Shown here: positions 25,076-33,268 of the stretch, piece by piece | Layout: the number at the start of each line of letters is the position of its first letter | Position numbering within the stretch: position 1 is the stretch's first letter | Assembly: GCF_003254705.1 (NCBI RefSeq) | Contig: NZ_QFYR01000002.1 | Location: 310,001 to 374,000, forward strand | From: Phenylobacterium deserti | GTDB taxonomy: Bacteria; Pseudomonadota; Alphaproteobacteria; Caulobacterales; Caulobacteraceae | Length of the DNA stretch: 64,000 bases | Direction: 5' to 3' | The notes under the pieces: generated by a model | Seen by the model: only the letters and a program-made list of their open reading frames with translations | Databases searched by the model: none | Told to the model about the DNA's origin: nothing | Translations under genes and position numbers: made by a program

Positions 25076-25897
25076 GTGAACGTCGCCGCGAACCCCCTGG
25101 ATCACGCCTACGGCCTGCTGCGCGCCGGCAGGTACCGCGAAGGGTTCGCGGCGCTGGAGACGCGCCGGCAGCGGGAGACGTTGGCTCCCAGGCGCACCGG
25201 CAAGCCGGAATGGGCAGGCGAGCCGCTGGACGGCCAGCACATCGTGATCTGGGGTGAACAAGGCCTCGGCGATGAGATCATGATGGCCCGCTTCCTCAGG
25301 CCGCTGCGGGCTGCCGGCGCCCAGGTCACCTATGTTTGCCAGAAGCCCAACATGCGCCTCCTGGTGGGGTGCGGCGCGACCTGGCTGGCGAACCGGGGAT
25401 CGGTGGTGACGCCGCCGCCGTTCGACTACTGGCTGGGCGCCTTGTCCCTTCCGCACCGGCTGGGTGTCACCGTTGAGAACCTGTCCGGCGCCGCTTACCT
25501 GCGCCGGCCTGAAGCCCAGCGTTCGGGCGGCGTCGGCCTCGTCTGGCGAGGCAACGCCGGGTTCGGCCATGACCGGTTCCGCTCCATGCCGTCGCCGGAC
25601 CTGCTGGCCGAAGCCTTCCCCGACGGTGTCTTCATGGAGCCCGAGGGCGACATGCTGGACAGCGCCCGCAAGCTGCTGAGCCTGGATGCGCTCGTCACAA
25701 CGGACACGTCGTGGGTCCATCTCGCCGGAGCGCTGGGCGTCCCGACCTTCGTCCTGATCTCCGACCAATATCCCGAGTGGCGCTGGGGCGCAGCGGGCGA
25801 CCGCACGCCCTGGTACGACAGCGTGACTATCTGCCGGCAGGACGCGCCGGGTGACTGGCCGTCAGCTGTCGCGAAGGCCGTAGCTCACCTCCGATAA
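25076..25897 (+). CDS. glycosyltransferase-like protein (GT9-like fold), paralogue 1
   Basis: A 273-residue protein starting at GTG. An N-terminal TPR-like helix pair (HAYGLLRAGRYREGFAALETRR) precedes a GT-B-like domain with WGEQGLGDEIMMARFLRPLR and a nucleotide-binding C-terminal part (KLLSLDALVTTDTSWVHLAGALGVPTFVLIS ... PEWRWG ... TPWY), the pattern of TPR-linked ADP-heptose-transferase-like proteins common in alphaproteobacterial accessory regions. Strongly similar along its length to the product of 27488-28330. Acceptor unknown; with the methyltransferase between the copies a surface-glycan role is plausible. Confidence 0.8.
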   Translation: MNVAANPLDHAYGLLRAGRYREGFAALETRRQRETLAPRRTGKPEWAGEPLDGQHIVIWGEQGLGDEIMMARFLRPLRAAGAQVTYVCQKPNMRLLVGCGATWLANRGSVVTPPPFDYWLGALSLPHRLGVTVENLSGAAYLRRPEAQRSGGVGLVWRGNAGFGHDRFRSMPSPDLLAEAFPDGVFMEPEGDMLDSARKLLSLDALVTTDTSWVHLAGALGVPTFVLISDQYPEWRWGAAGDRTPWYDSVTICRQDAPGDWPSAVAKAVAHLR

Positions 25898-25908
25898 CCG
25901 CCGACGCC

Positions 25909-26754
25909 TCAAGCTGGCGTAATCTCGCGCTGCGCTCGCTTGAGCAGCGGAACCGCCCAGGTTGGCGGCTCAGAAAACGCGCAATGCCAGACGTCTCCAA
26001 ACGACACGCACCGCATCCCCTGCGCAGCCCAGGTCAGCCCGAGTGACTGGCGGCTGTGCAGGGTGATGTGGCCGTTACGCGGGGCCATGTACCACCACGA
26101 CGAGCCAATCCGCTCGATGTCGTCTGGCTGAACGAGGGTCGAGAAGAACACGACGCCGGGCGGCTCAACGAAGCCGGCGAGATCGCGCGCTGTCCCCAAG
26201 GGGTCAGGCACATGCTCGAGCGTCTCGAACGACGTCACAAGGCCGAACCTGCGGGCGGGTCGCTCCGAGAACTCGGCGCTGAACGGATCGTAGGTCACGC
26301 AGTCGGCTAGGCCGCGCGCCCGCAGGCTAGCAGCAAGAGCGCCGCTTCCCCCGCCGTAGTCGAGCGCAGACGGCGCCGAGCTGAAGTGCTCCCAGACGAT
26401 GCGGGCGTTTCGGCTCGGGCGCTCAGCCACGAACTCCGGGTCAGTCTTCACATAGTCGGCGTTGTAGATCCGAGCCTCGAACTCCGCGTGTGACCAGCCG
26501 TCAAAGTGGCTGGTGAAGATCAGCCCGCACGACTGACACCGCAGGTAGGGAACGAGCTCGCCGCTCGGGGCGAACACCGGCCCGCCCGCCTTGAGGTCTT
26601 CGCAAGTGCGATTGGCGTCCGCCTCGGCGAGCAGCGCCGTGTAGCCACCGCAAACCTTGCAAGAGATCGAAGACACCTGGCGGCCATACCACGGGTCGCT
26701 GGTGTGTCCATCTATAAGCCGCTCCGCCAGAGCGGCCTCAACGACCTGCATCAT
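25909..26754 (-). CDS. zinc-ribbon class I SAM-dependent methyltransferase
   Basis: A 281-residue protein if started at the Met at 26754. A CxxC...CxxC ribbon (ISCKVCGG ... LRCQSCG, about residues 29-78) precedes a class I methyltransferase core with motif I LDYGGGSGALAASLRARG, acidic end of strand beta-2 at TYDPF, and FETLEHVPDPLGTARDLAGFVEPPGVVFFST. This two-part architecture is common in methyltransferases acting on sugar nucleotides or glycans. It is convergent with paralogue 1 (11 bp apart). The start is uncertain: the frame stays open upstream but is not methyltransferase-like. Confidence 0.8.
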   Translation of the reverse strand: MMQVVEAALAERLIDGHTSDPWYGRQVSSISCKVCGGYTALLAEADANRTCEDLKAGGPVFAPSGELVPYLRCQSCGLIFTSHFDGWSHAEFEARIYNADYVKTDPEFVAERPSRNARIVWEHFSSAPSALDYGGGSGALAASLRARGLADCVTYDPFSAEFSERPARRFGLVTSFETLEHVPDPLGTARDLAGFVEPPGVVFFSTLVQPDDIERIGSSWWYMAPRNGHITLHSRQSLGLTWAAQGMRCVSFGDVWHCAFSEPPTWAVPLLKRAQREITPA

Positions 26755-26924
26755 CAGAAAGCCACCGCATGCGTGCACCCCGCACTGCGGCCCGTCGGGC
26801 TGCGTCTTCGCCACCGCGCATTCGCTTCGCGGCCTGCCGCTGGCGCTCGCCCTGGCAGCCGGCCTTTGGGCGCTCGCCGCGGCCTTCATCTTCCTCCTGT
26901 GGCGCGTCGGGTAGGGGGCTTGAG

Positions 26925-27443
26925 GTGGATGCACTCGTCTCCCAACTTGAGCGGCTGTGGCCGTTTCTCATCGTCGCCGCGCCTGGCCTGTTCGCCATCT
27001 GGCGCCAGATGCAAACCAGCCGCGCGGCTGACCGGCGCGACCGGATCGACCTCGTGCGGATTGCGCAGGAGGCGGCCGGCGGCCGCGCGGCCAAGGAATG
27101 GCCGCCCCGCCGACCCGTTCCGGTCCCCTTCTACCGAGCGCCTCCGCTTTCGCCTGGCGGCCCGTCCAAGGCGGTCGTCAAAGCGCCTTCCGGCCGTCAA
27201 CGCGCGGGCGCCGGTTCGAGCAGCTCCTTGCTGCGGCGGCGAGGCCGCCCTGCGATGGACCAGGCTTGCGAGCGCCCTCGCCAGATGGCGCCGGTCGCCC
27301 TCCCGACGGTGCGGTGGCCGGGCGACGGCGCGTCAGTTGTGGGGCCGCTTCGGGCGGCGGGAGAGGCTTCCAAGCTGTCCATCGGCCGCAACGGCGACCT
27401 GGATGGCGCGTGGAGGATGTCCTTGTTGCTCGCGGGCTGCTGA
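26925..27443 (+). CDS. possible small membrane protein, doubtful
   Basis: A GTG-initiated frame of 172 codons. Only the first about 60 residues look protein-like: one hydrophobic helix (PFLIVAAPGLFAIW) followed by a charged segment (RAADRRDRIDLVRIAQEAAGG). The rest is Pro/Arg-rich and could be out-of-frame sequence after a lesion. Ribosome site weak. It recalls small phage or mobile-element membrane proteins but no family is assigned. Confidence 0.25.
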   Translation: MDALVSQLERLWPFLIVAAPGLFAIWRQMQTSRAADRRDRIDLVRIAQEAAGGRAAKEWPPRRPVPVPFYRAPPLSPGGPSKAVVKAPSGRQRAGAGSSSSLLRRRGRPAMDQACERPRQMAPVALPTVRWPGDGASVVGPLRAAGEASKLSIGRNGDLDGAWRMSLLLAGC

Positions 27444-27449
27444 GGCTCC

Positions 27450-27487
27450 GCTGGCGTACGACCCGCCGTCTTTGGTAACGGGGCGGC
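27450..27487 (+). repeat. conserved 38-bp upstream block, copy 2
   Basis: Counterpart of 25038-25075, ending exactly at the GTG start of paralogue 2; 29 of 38 positions are identical with no gap, and both continue as GTGAAC. Confidence 0.55.
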
Positions 27488-28330
27488 GTGAACGAAGCGA
27501 CCTCGAACTGGCACACCCGGGCCGTCCACCACATCAGGGCGGGCCGGTATGAGTCGGGCTTTGCCGAATTCGAAGGGCGACCGCGCCGTCGTGAGCTGCG
27601 CCAGAGGTTCAGCAAGCCGGAATGGAGCGGGGATGCGCTCGCCGGCCGACGCCTGCTGGTCTGGGGAGAGCAGGGCCTGGGCGATGAGATCCAGATGGCG
27701 CGCTTCCTGCCGGCGCTCCGACGGCTCGGCGCCAGCCGGATCACGCTCGCCTGCTCGCGGCCGAACATGCGGCTGCTCGCGGGTCTGGGCGCCGCCGAGG
27801 TGATCGGGGACCGGGCGAAGGGGTTCGCCGCCGACTATGACTGCTGGGTCGGCCTGCTGTCCCTGCCGCATCGTCTCGGGGTGACGCGCGAGACCCTGAG
27901 CGGCGCGCCGTACCTACGATGCCGCGATGTGCGGCGGACCGGCGGGATTGGCCTGGTCTGGCGCGGGAACCCCGACTTCGCCGATGACCGCCTCCGCTCG
28001 ATGAGCTCGCCGAACCTCCTGGCGGCGGCCTTCCCGGACGGCGAGTTCCTCCAGCCGGCGGGGGACATGCTGGACAGCGCTCACAAGCTTCTGTCGCTCG
28101 ACGCCCTGGTGACGACGGACACCTCCTGGGCGCACCTCGCCGGCGCCCTCGGCGTGCGGACCTTTGTCCTGGTTTCCGACGAGTACCCGGAGTGGCGCTG
28201 GGGCGGCGAGGGGGACCGTACGCCCTGGTACGACAGCATCACGGTCTGTCGCCAGGACGCGCCCGGTGATTGGCGCTCCGCCGTGCACAAGGCCGCGCGC
28301 CAGCTCGGCAGGGGCTTTGGCGCGACCTGA
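27488..28330 (+). CDS. glycosyltransferase-like protein (GT9-like fold), paralogue 2
   Basis: A 280-residue GTG-initiated protein with the same architecture as the 25076 gene: short TPR-like N terminus (AVHHIRAGRYESGFAEFEGR), WGEQGLGDEIQMARFLPALR, and C-terminal KLLSLDALVTTDTSWAHLAGALGVRTFVLVSDEYPEWRWG. The two are clear in-locus duplicates that have since diverged. Downstream lies a bidirectional hairpin terminator. The acceptor and sugar donor are not readable from sequence. Confidence 0.8.
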   Translation: MNEATSNWHTRAVHHIRAGRYESGFAEFEGRPRRRELRQRFSKPEWSGDALAGRRLLVWGEQGLGDEIQMARFLPALRRLGASRITLACSRPNMRLLAGLGAAEVIGDRAKGFAADYDCWVGLLSLPHRLGVTRETLSGAPYLRCRDVRRTGGIGLVWRGNPDFADDRLRSMSSPNLLAAAFPDGEFLQPAGDMLDSAHKLLSLDALVTTDTSWAHLAGALGVRTFVLVSDEYPEWRWGGEGDRTPWYDSITVCRQDAPGDWRSAVHKAARQLGRGFGAT

Positions 28331-28384
28331 AGGAGAACCGGACGTTCCGCTCTGGGTGTGCGGCTCCGCATAGACGCAGCGCCG

Positions 28385-28421
28385 GGACAGCCGGAGGCCG
28401 CGGCTCGCAACCCGGCTGTCC
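28385..28421. terminator. bidirectional hairpin between convergent genes
   Basis: GGACAGCCGG (28385-28394) pairs perfectly with CCGGCTGTCC (28412-28421) around a 17-nt loop, between the 3' ends of paralogue 2 and the last gene of the type IV secretion operon. Confidence 0.6.
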
Positions 28422-28434
28422 TGGCGTTTGCGTA

Positions 28435-28833
28435 TTAGTTGGCGGGGCGCGCCCGCTGAGCGAGGTAGGCCTCGATGCGCGCGGCCAATAGCGCGGGGCC
28501 CCCTTCGGCCGGGATCGCTGCGAGGCGCTGGCGCAGGGCGTCGAGCTCCGCCTCCACCCGCGCGAAGGGCGGTTCGGCGTCCCGGAGCCGCAGCTCGGCC
28601 CAGAGGTCATCGAGCATCTTGCGGACCTGGGGGTGGTGCGTGGCCGTCCAGGTCTTGAAGGCGGCCACCCAGCCGGCCTCCACCTCGCCGAGCGGATCCG
28701 CCTCGAAGATCCGGCCGCGCCGGAGGTAGTCGGCGGTCTCCTCCATCAGCACGTGGGCGATGTAGCTGCGGGCGTCTTCGTCGCCGCGGGCGTCCTCGTC
28801 ACTCAAGCTCTGCTCCCCGGTTCCGTGGCTCAC
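28435..28833 (-). CDS. hypothetical protein at the end of the T4SS operon
   Basis: A 132-residue soluble, helical, acidic protein (SYIAHVLMEETADYLRRGRIFEADPLGEVEAGWVAAFKTW...; C terminus rich in Glu/Ala/Arg helices). The family is not recognised. It lies 60 bp downstream of the LPD7 gene on the same strand, so is probably transferred with the secretion operon. Start uncertain: GTG at 28833 is preferred over the TTG at 28851, with AGAGG upstream. Confidence 0.65.
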   Translation of the reverse strand: MSHGTGEQSLSDEDARGDEDARSYIAHVLMEETADYLRRGRIFEADPLGEVEAGWVAAFKTWTATHHPQVRKMLDDLWAELRLRDAEPPFARVEAELDALRQRLAAIPAEGGPALLAARIEAYLAQRARPAN

Positions 28834-28893
28834 GCGCCTCTGACCTCGCAAGCCTAGCCTGCGGGTCGCCCTGGCTCCAGACGCGGCGGGCGG

Positions 28894-29472
28894 TCAAAGG
28901 CTCCGCTCCGGTCCGTCCCGTTGGCGCTCGGGCCGGCGGCCCAGTCGCCGCTGCGCATAGGCCAGCACCCGCGCCCGCAGCTCGGGGTCGGCCACCCGGG
29001 CCTGCAGCACCCGGCGGATGATCTCCAGGCGGCGGTCGGCGTCGGCCGGGCGGTCGCGCGGCCCCGGTCGACCTTGCGTGCGGCGGGCGGCGCGCTCGGT
29101 GCGGCGCGCCAGATACTGCCGATCGCGCTCGGACGGGCGGTGGCCCTGCACCTCCAGCCCGGCGAGGCGCGCCTCCAGCCAGACGGCCCGGCGGAACTCG
29201 GGCGCGCCCTCCACCCGAAGCCGGGTCCAGCCGCGGTGGGCGGCGATGGCCACCAGGTCGCGGACCAGCTGCGGGTCGTTGCGCAGGGCGGTGAGGCGGC
29301 GACCGGCGTCCTCGAGCACAGGCGCGCGGCCGGTGGCGTCGCGGAACAGCCGCACGCGGCCGCGCGGCGCCGGCTCGCGGAAGTAGCGTCCGTTGAGCGG
29401 CTCGGGGAGGTCGCCGGCTACGTCGGTCGGCGCGTCGGCGTCGGCGGACAGGCGGTTGCGGCGGTCAGCCAT
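28894..29472 (-). CDS. LPD7-domain protein (relaxase-associated domain)
   Basis: A 192-residue protein. Residues about 35-120 (RGRVRLFRDATGRAPVLEDAGRRLTALRNDPQLVRDLVAIAAHRGWTRLRVEGAPEFRRAVWLEARLAGLEVQGHRPSERDRQ) match the large-polyvalent-protein-associated domain 7, usually found at the C terminus of conjugative relaxases such as TraI/MobA. Here it stands alone without the relaxase catalytic domain. It overlaps the coupling-protein stop by 8 nt, so it is in the operon. It may assist the coupling protein or be a remnant of a longer relaxase. Confidence 0.8.
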   Translation of the reverse strand: MADRRNRLSADADAPTDVAGDLPEPLNGRYFREPAPRGRVRLFRDATGRAPVLEDAGRRLTALRNDPQLVRDLVAIAAHRGWTRLRVEGAPEFRRAVWLEARLAGLEVQGHRPSERDRQYLARRTERAARRTQGRPGPRDRPADADRRLEIIRRVLQARVADPELRARVLAYAQRRLGRRPERQRDGPERSL

Positions 29473-31306
29473 GGGCGAGCTCCGGGAGGCGATCTCTGGG
29501 CGCCACCAGGGCGTCGACCCAGGCCTGCAGCTCGGGCTCGGAGGCGCCGGCCGGCGGCGGCTCGAGGCCCTCCGCCGCCAGGGCGGTCAGCAGCTCCGGG
29601 GACAGGTCCTCGGCGTCTCCTGACGTCTGGATCGGCAAGGCGCCGGCCGGCGGCTCGCAGGGCGGAACAGGGGGCGGCGGGCGCAGCCGCCAGGTGAACA
29701 GCGGATCGGCGTAGTAGCGGATCTTGCGGCCGCGCACCGGCGGCGCGCCCGCCTTGAGCACCAGCAGGGCCGAGGGCGGCAGCTGCAGCAGTTCCTGCGG
29801 CAGCAGCAGCGGCCGCCGGTGGTCGGATTCGGAGACGCTGCGGGGGCCGGCGGAGAGGCCGGCGGGGCGGGTGCGCGCGGCGCCGGGGACGGTGGTGTCG
29901 CCGAGCCGGGCGGAGAGCTCGCGGGCGACGGCCAGCTCCTTGGGGGCGAAGGCGATCTCCGCCCCGCAGTTGGCCAGGATCTCCTCGGCCAGGTCCGGGC
30001 CGTACTCGGCCCGCAGCTGGGCGGGGCTCTGCAGCACCGGCAGCAGGCGCAGGCCGTAGCCGGCCAGATAGGCGAAGCCGTGCGCCAGGGCGGGCGCGGG
30101 CCCGAGGCGCGCGAACTCGTCCAGCAGCACCAGCACCGGGAAGGGATGCCGGCCGCCGCCCGGTCGCTCGGCGGCGGCGGCGTCCACCAGCTGCTGGAGC
30201 AGCAGGCTGTAGAGCGGGGCCAGGCGCGGCAGGTTGTCGGGGCTGGCGGCCAGATAGATGGACTGCGGCCGGCTGCGCAGGGCGGCGAGGTCGAAGTCGC
30301 TGGCCGCCGTGGCGGCCCGCACCCGCGGGTTCAGCCACAGGTTCAGGCGCGAGGTGAGGGTCTGGCGGACCCCCGCGAAGGTGTTGTCCGAACTGGAGGT
30401 GAAGTCGGTCAGCGCCTGGACGCAGGCCGCCGGCAGCGGCGCGCCGGCCCGGCGGCGGGCGGCGATCAGCTGCGGCAGCCGCCGGCGCGGATCGCCCTGG
30501 GTGAGCAGGTCGTAGATCGAGCCGAACGCCAGGGGCAGCTCGGGGGTGGCGGCCACATAGGCGCCCAGGCCCACCAGGCCGGTGCGGGCGGCCTCGGACC
30601 AGAAGGGATCGGCCCGGAGCGGCGCCGGAAACAGCATGGCGGCGATCTTCTGCAGGGCGTCGATCACCGCGGTCGGGTCGGCGCGGTCGATGTGGCCCAG
30701 GGGATTGAACCGGGCGGTCCGGCCTTCGGCCTCCAGCGGATCGAACAGGTGGACCGGCTGGCCGGCGGCGGCCCGGAAGCCGGCGGTGGCGTCCCAGTTC
30801 TCCCGTTTGACGTCGAGCACCACCACCGAATGCGGCCAGCTCAGCAGGTTGGGGATCACCACGCCCACGCCCTTGCCGGTGCGGGTGGGGGCGTAGAGCA
30901 TCACGTGCTCGGGCCCGCCCAGCACCAGGGGGCGGCCGCCCTTGCGGCCGAGCACGATGCCCGCCTCGGCCCGCAGGCCCGCCCGCCTCAGGTCGGCTTC
31001 GCACGCCCAACGGGCGGCGCCGTGCAGCGGGCGGCGATGCGCCCGGACCGCGGCCATGACCAGGACGAGCAGGCCGGCGGCGGCCAGCAGGGCGCCGTCG
31101 GCCAGCGCCGCTTGCAGCTCGGGGCGGCGGCGGTGACGCCAGAACCATGCGGGCAGGGCGGCGGGGTCGAGCTCGGGGGACAGCTGGCCGAGCGCCGCGA
31201 GGGCCAGCAGGGCCGCCAGGGCGGCGAACAGCAGCAGACCGGCGAGACCTGCGGCCGCCAGCGCGACGCCGCGCGCCAGGCGCTCAAGCCTTGGCGGCGG
31301 GGTCAT
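29465..31306 (-). CDS. virD4: type IV coupling protein VirD4/TraG
   Basis: A 613-residue inner-membrane ATPase that brings DNA or protein substrates to the type IV secretion channel. Two N-terminal transmembrane helices (about 11-40 and 67-87) are followed by the RecA-like domain with Walker A APTRTGKG (Lys145) and Walker B VLVLLDEFARLG, and the DVKREN motif. Length is normal for VirD4. It overlaps virB11 by 23 nt and is downstream of it. A VirD4 inside the operon argues for DNA transfer or effector export rather than a simple uptake channel. Confidence 0.95.
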   Translation of the reverse strand: MTPPPRLERLARGVALAAAGLAGLLLFAALAALLALAALGQLSPELDPAALPAWFWRHRRRPELQAALADGALLAAAGLLVLVMAAVRAHRRPLHGAARWACEADLRRAGLRAEAGIVLGRKGGRPLVLGGPEHVMLYAPTRTGKGVGVVIPNLLSWPHSVVVLDVKRENWDATAGFRAAAGQPVHLFDPLEAEGRTARFNPLGHIDRADPTAVIDALQKIAAMLFPAPLRADPFWSEAARTGLVGLGAYVAATPELPLAFGSIYDLLTQGDPRRRLPQLIAARRRAGAPLPAACVQALTDFTSSSDNTFAGVRQTLTSRLNLWLNPRVRAATAASDFDLAALRSRPQSIYLAASPDNLPRLAPLYSLLLQQLVDAAAAERPGGGRHPFPVLVLLDEFARLGPAPALAHGFAYLAGYGLRLLPVLQSPAQLRAEYGPDLAEEILANCGAEIAFAPKELAVARELSARLGDTTVPGAARTRPAGLSAGPRSVSESDHRRPLLLPQELLQLPPSALLVLKAGAPPVRGRKIRYYADPLFTWRLRPPPPVPPCEPPAGALPIQTSGDAEDLSPELLTALAAEGLEPPPAGASEPELQAWVDALVAPRDRLPELAHG

Positions 31307-32273
31307 GCCAGATCTCCGTCACCTGGAAGCGGTCGCGGCGGCGGGCGATGTGCACCACCACGTCCACCAGCCGCCGCAGCAGGCCGCGGATCTCCGCGCC
31401 CGGCAGCGCCTGGCCCGCGCCGCTTTCCTTCACCAGCAGGGCCAGCTGCTCGAAGGCCAGGTCCGGGCTGTCGGCGTGCAGGGTGGTGATCGAGCCCGGA
31501 TGGCCGGCGCTGACCGTCCGCAGGTAGAAGAAGGCCGCCTCGTCGCGCAGCTCCTGCAGCAGGATGCGGTCGGGCCGCATCCTCAGGGCGGCCTCGAGCA
31601 GCGCCTTGGGGGCCACCCGGGCCAGCCCCTGGCCGTCCTTGGCGTAGAGCAGGTGCACGGCGTTGCGGTGCGGCACGGTGAGTTCGCGGGCGTCCTCCAG
31701 GGTCACCAGCCGCTCGTCGGCGGGGATCAGCCGCACCAGGGCGCGGGCCAGGGTGGTCTTGCCGGAGCCTGTGGCGCCGCAGATCAGGATGTTGCGGCGG
31801 GCGCGCACGGCCGCCGCCAGGAAGGCGGGCCAGTTCCCCGCTGCGGCCAGGGCCGCGAGGGCGGCGTCCGCAAGGGCGCGGGCCGCCCCCGGCGCGCCCA
31901 CCGTCTGGAACAGGCCGGCGGCCGCCAGCTCGGCCAGCTCCAGGGCGCGGCCCGGCGGGCGGCGCAGGGTGAGGGACAGCTGCTCGGCGGCCGGCGGCAG
32001 CACGATCTGGCAGCGCTCCCCGCCCGGCAGGACGGTGGCGCAGAGCGGCCGGGCGGCGGAGACGTCCTGCCGGGTGTTGGCCGCCGCCGCCACCGCCAGG
32101 GTGTGCAGCCAGTCGGCGGTGAGTTCGGGCGCGGCCTGGAAGCTCCAGGTCCCGGCCCGTTCGATCCCGTACTCCCCCGGCCGGTTGACCACGAGTTCGG
32201 TTACGCCAGGAAGATCAAGCGCCTGGCGAAGCGGCTTGAGGTGGTGGTGGAGGATGGCGGCGTCCCCGCTCAT
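31284..32273 (-). CDS. virB11: VirB11 secretion ATPase
   Basis: A 329-residue hexameric traffic ATPase. N-terminal domain followed by the ATPase domain with Walker A ICGATGSGKTTLAR (Lys172), Asp box VTLEDARELTVP, Walker B-like MRPDRILLQELRDEAAFFYLR and His box GHPGSITTLHADS. It starts MSGDAAILHHHLKPL; the ATG overlaps the virB10 stop by 4 nt. The longer upstream frame is virB10 in another frame. Confidence 0.95.
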   Translation of the reverse strand: MSGDAAILHHHLKPLRQALDLPGVTELVVNRPGEYGIERAGTWSFQAAPELTADWLHTLAVAAAANTRQDVSAARPLCATVLPGGERCQIVLPPAAEQLSLTLRRPPGRALELAELAAAGLFQTVGAPGAARALADAALAALAAAGNWPAFLAAAVRARRNILICGATGSGKTTLARALVRLIPADERLVTLEDARELTVPHRNAVHLLYAKDGQGLARVAPKALLEAALRMRPDRILLQELRDEAAFFYLRTVSAGHPGSITTLHADSPDLAFEQLALLVKESGAGQALPGAEIRGLLRRLVDVVVHIARRRDRFQVTEIWHDPAAKA

Positions 32274-33268
32274 GGCGCGGCCGCCAGGGCGTAGACCTCG
32301 GAGAAGTCGAGGTCGCGGGTGGTGAGCACGCCGATCTCGGCGCCCGGCGGGACCGCCACCCGCGGGGCGACCTCCCGACCGGCGCGGAGGGCCTCGGTCG
32401 TCGCCGAGGCGCCGGGCGCGGCCAGCCAGGCCCAGGGGCCGCGGCGGGCGAGCCGGCCGGCGGCGCCTTCCACCAGCGACACGAGCAGGGCCGGCCCGAG
32501 GCGCTCGCCCCAGCGGTTGTCCACCACCCCCGGCAGGCCGGCGCGGCCCAGCGGGTCGACGGCCGGGGCGGCGAGGTCCGCCGCCACCCCGGCGGGGGTG
32601 ACGATCCGGGTCCAGCTCACGGCCAGCCGGCGGTCGCCGGCCCGCAGGCCGCCGCGGTGTTCGCCCAGCAGCCGGGCGCCGCGCTCCAGCAGCACCACGG
32701 TTCCGTCCTCGCCCCAGACATCGTCCGCCAGCAGGCAGGTCGCCGGTCCGGGGACGGCGCTGTCGAGGGCGGTCTCCAGGATGCACGGCAGGCGCGCCCC
32801 GGCCAGCAGCACCAGCCGGCGATCCGGCAGCCGGCCGGCGCGGACCACGGCCACCGCGGGCGGGTCGGAGCGCTGGACGGGTGTCGCGGCCGGCGTCCGC
32901 GGTTCGGACCCGCCGGCGCGAAACGCGAGGAGCGGGGCGCCTGGCGGCGGCGGCAGATCGCTCGCCGGGACCTCCGGCGGGGTGAGATCCACCGGGGCGT
33001 CCGGCGTCCCGACCGGCGGCGGGGGCGTGGCGGGCGGCCGTCGGGGCGCGGGCTCGAACGGCGCCAGCTCGCGGGCGGCGGCCGAGGGCGACTGCTCCGG
33101 CGCCGGACCCGTCGGGCGGGCGGCGGCCAGGGCCAGGGCGCCGCCGCCCAGCCCGAGGGCGGCCAGCAGGACCAGGCGGGCGGGTGCCCGCCGCGCGCGG
33201 CCGGACACCGGCGAGATCCCGCGGTCGAGGGGCGGCTCGGGGACCGGCGGGTCGGCCTCGGCGGTCAT
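32270..33268 (-). CDS. virB10: VirB10/TrbI core-complex protein
   Basis: A 332-residue bridge between inner and outer membrane. A cytoplasmic N terminus, one transmembrane helix (LVLLAALGLGGGALALAAA, about 32-50), a long Pro-rich linker (about 60-130), and a C-terminal TrbI domain (LPCILETALDSAVPGPATCLLADDVWGEDGTVVLLERGARLLGEH, then ending VPPGAEIGVLTTRDLDFSEVY). Starts 4 nt into the virB9 stop. Confidence 0.94.
   Translation of the reverse strand: MTAEADPPVPEPPLDRGISPVSGRARRAPARLVLLAALGLGGGALALAAARPTGPAPEQSPSAAARELAPFEPAPRRPPATPPPPVGTPDAPVDLTPPEVPASDLPPPPGAPLLAFRAGGSEPRTPAATPVQRSDPPAVAVVRAGRLPDRRLVLLAGARLPCILETALDSAVPGPATCLLADDVWGEDGTVVLLERGARLLGEHRGGLRAGDRRLAVSWTRIVTPAGVAADLAAPAVDPLGRAGLPGVVDNRWGERLGPALLVSLVEGAAGRLARRGPWAWLAAPGASATTEALRAGREVAPRVAVPPGAEIGVLTTRDLDFSEVYALAAAP

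Larger units (their letters stand above)
26755..27487. other. stretch without a confident gene
   Basis: About 730 bp between the methyltransferase and the second glycosyltransferase-like gene. On the + strand two short hydrophobic reading frames follow each other: one ending at 26914 (LALALAAGLWALAAAFIFLLWRVG) with no visible start codon, and one from a GTG at 26925 (VDALVSQLERLWPFLIVAAPGLFAIWRQM, then Arg-rich). They may be remnants of small membrane genes. The rest is long shadow ORFs. Confidence 0.35.

Noticed and set aside
28894-29472. Conjugative relaxase
   Set aside because: Only the LPD7 accessory domain is present; no relaxase catalytic Tyr or HUH motif can be seen.
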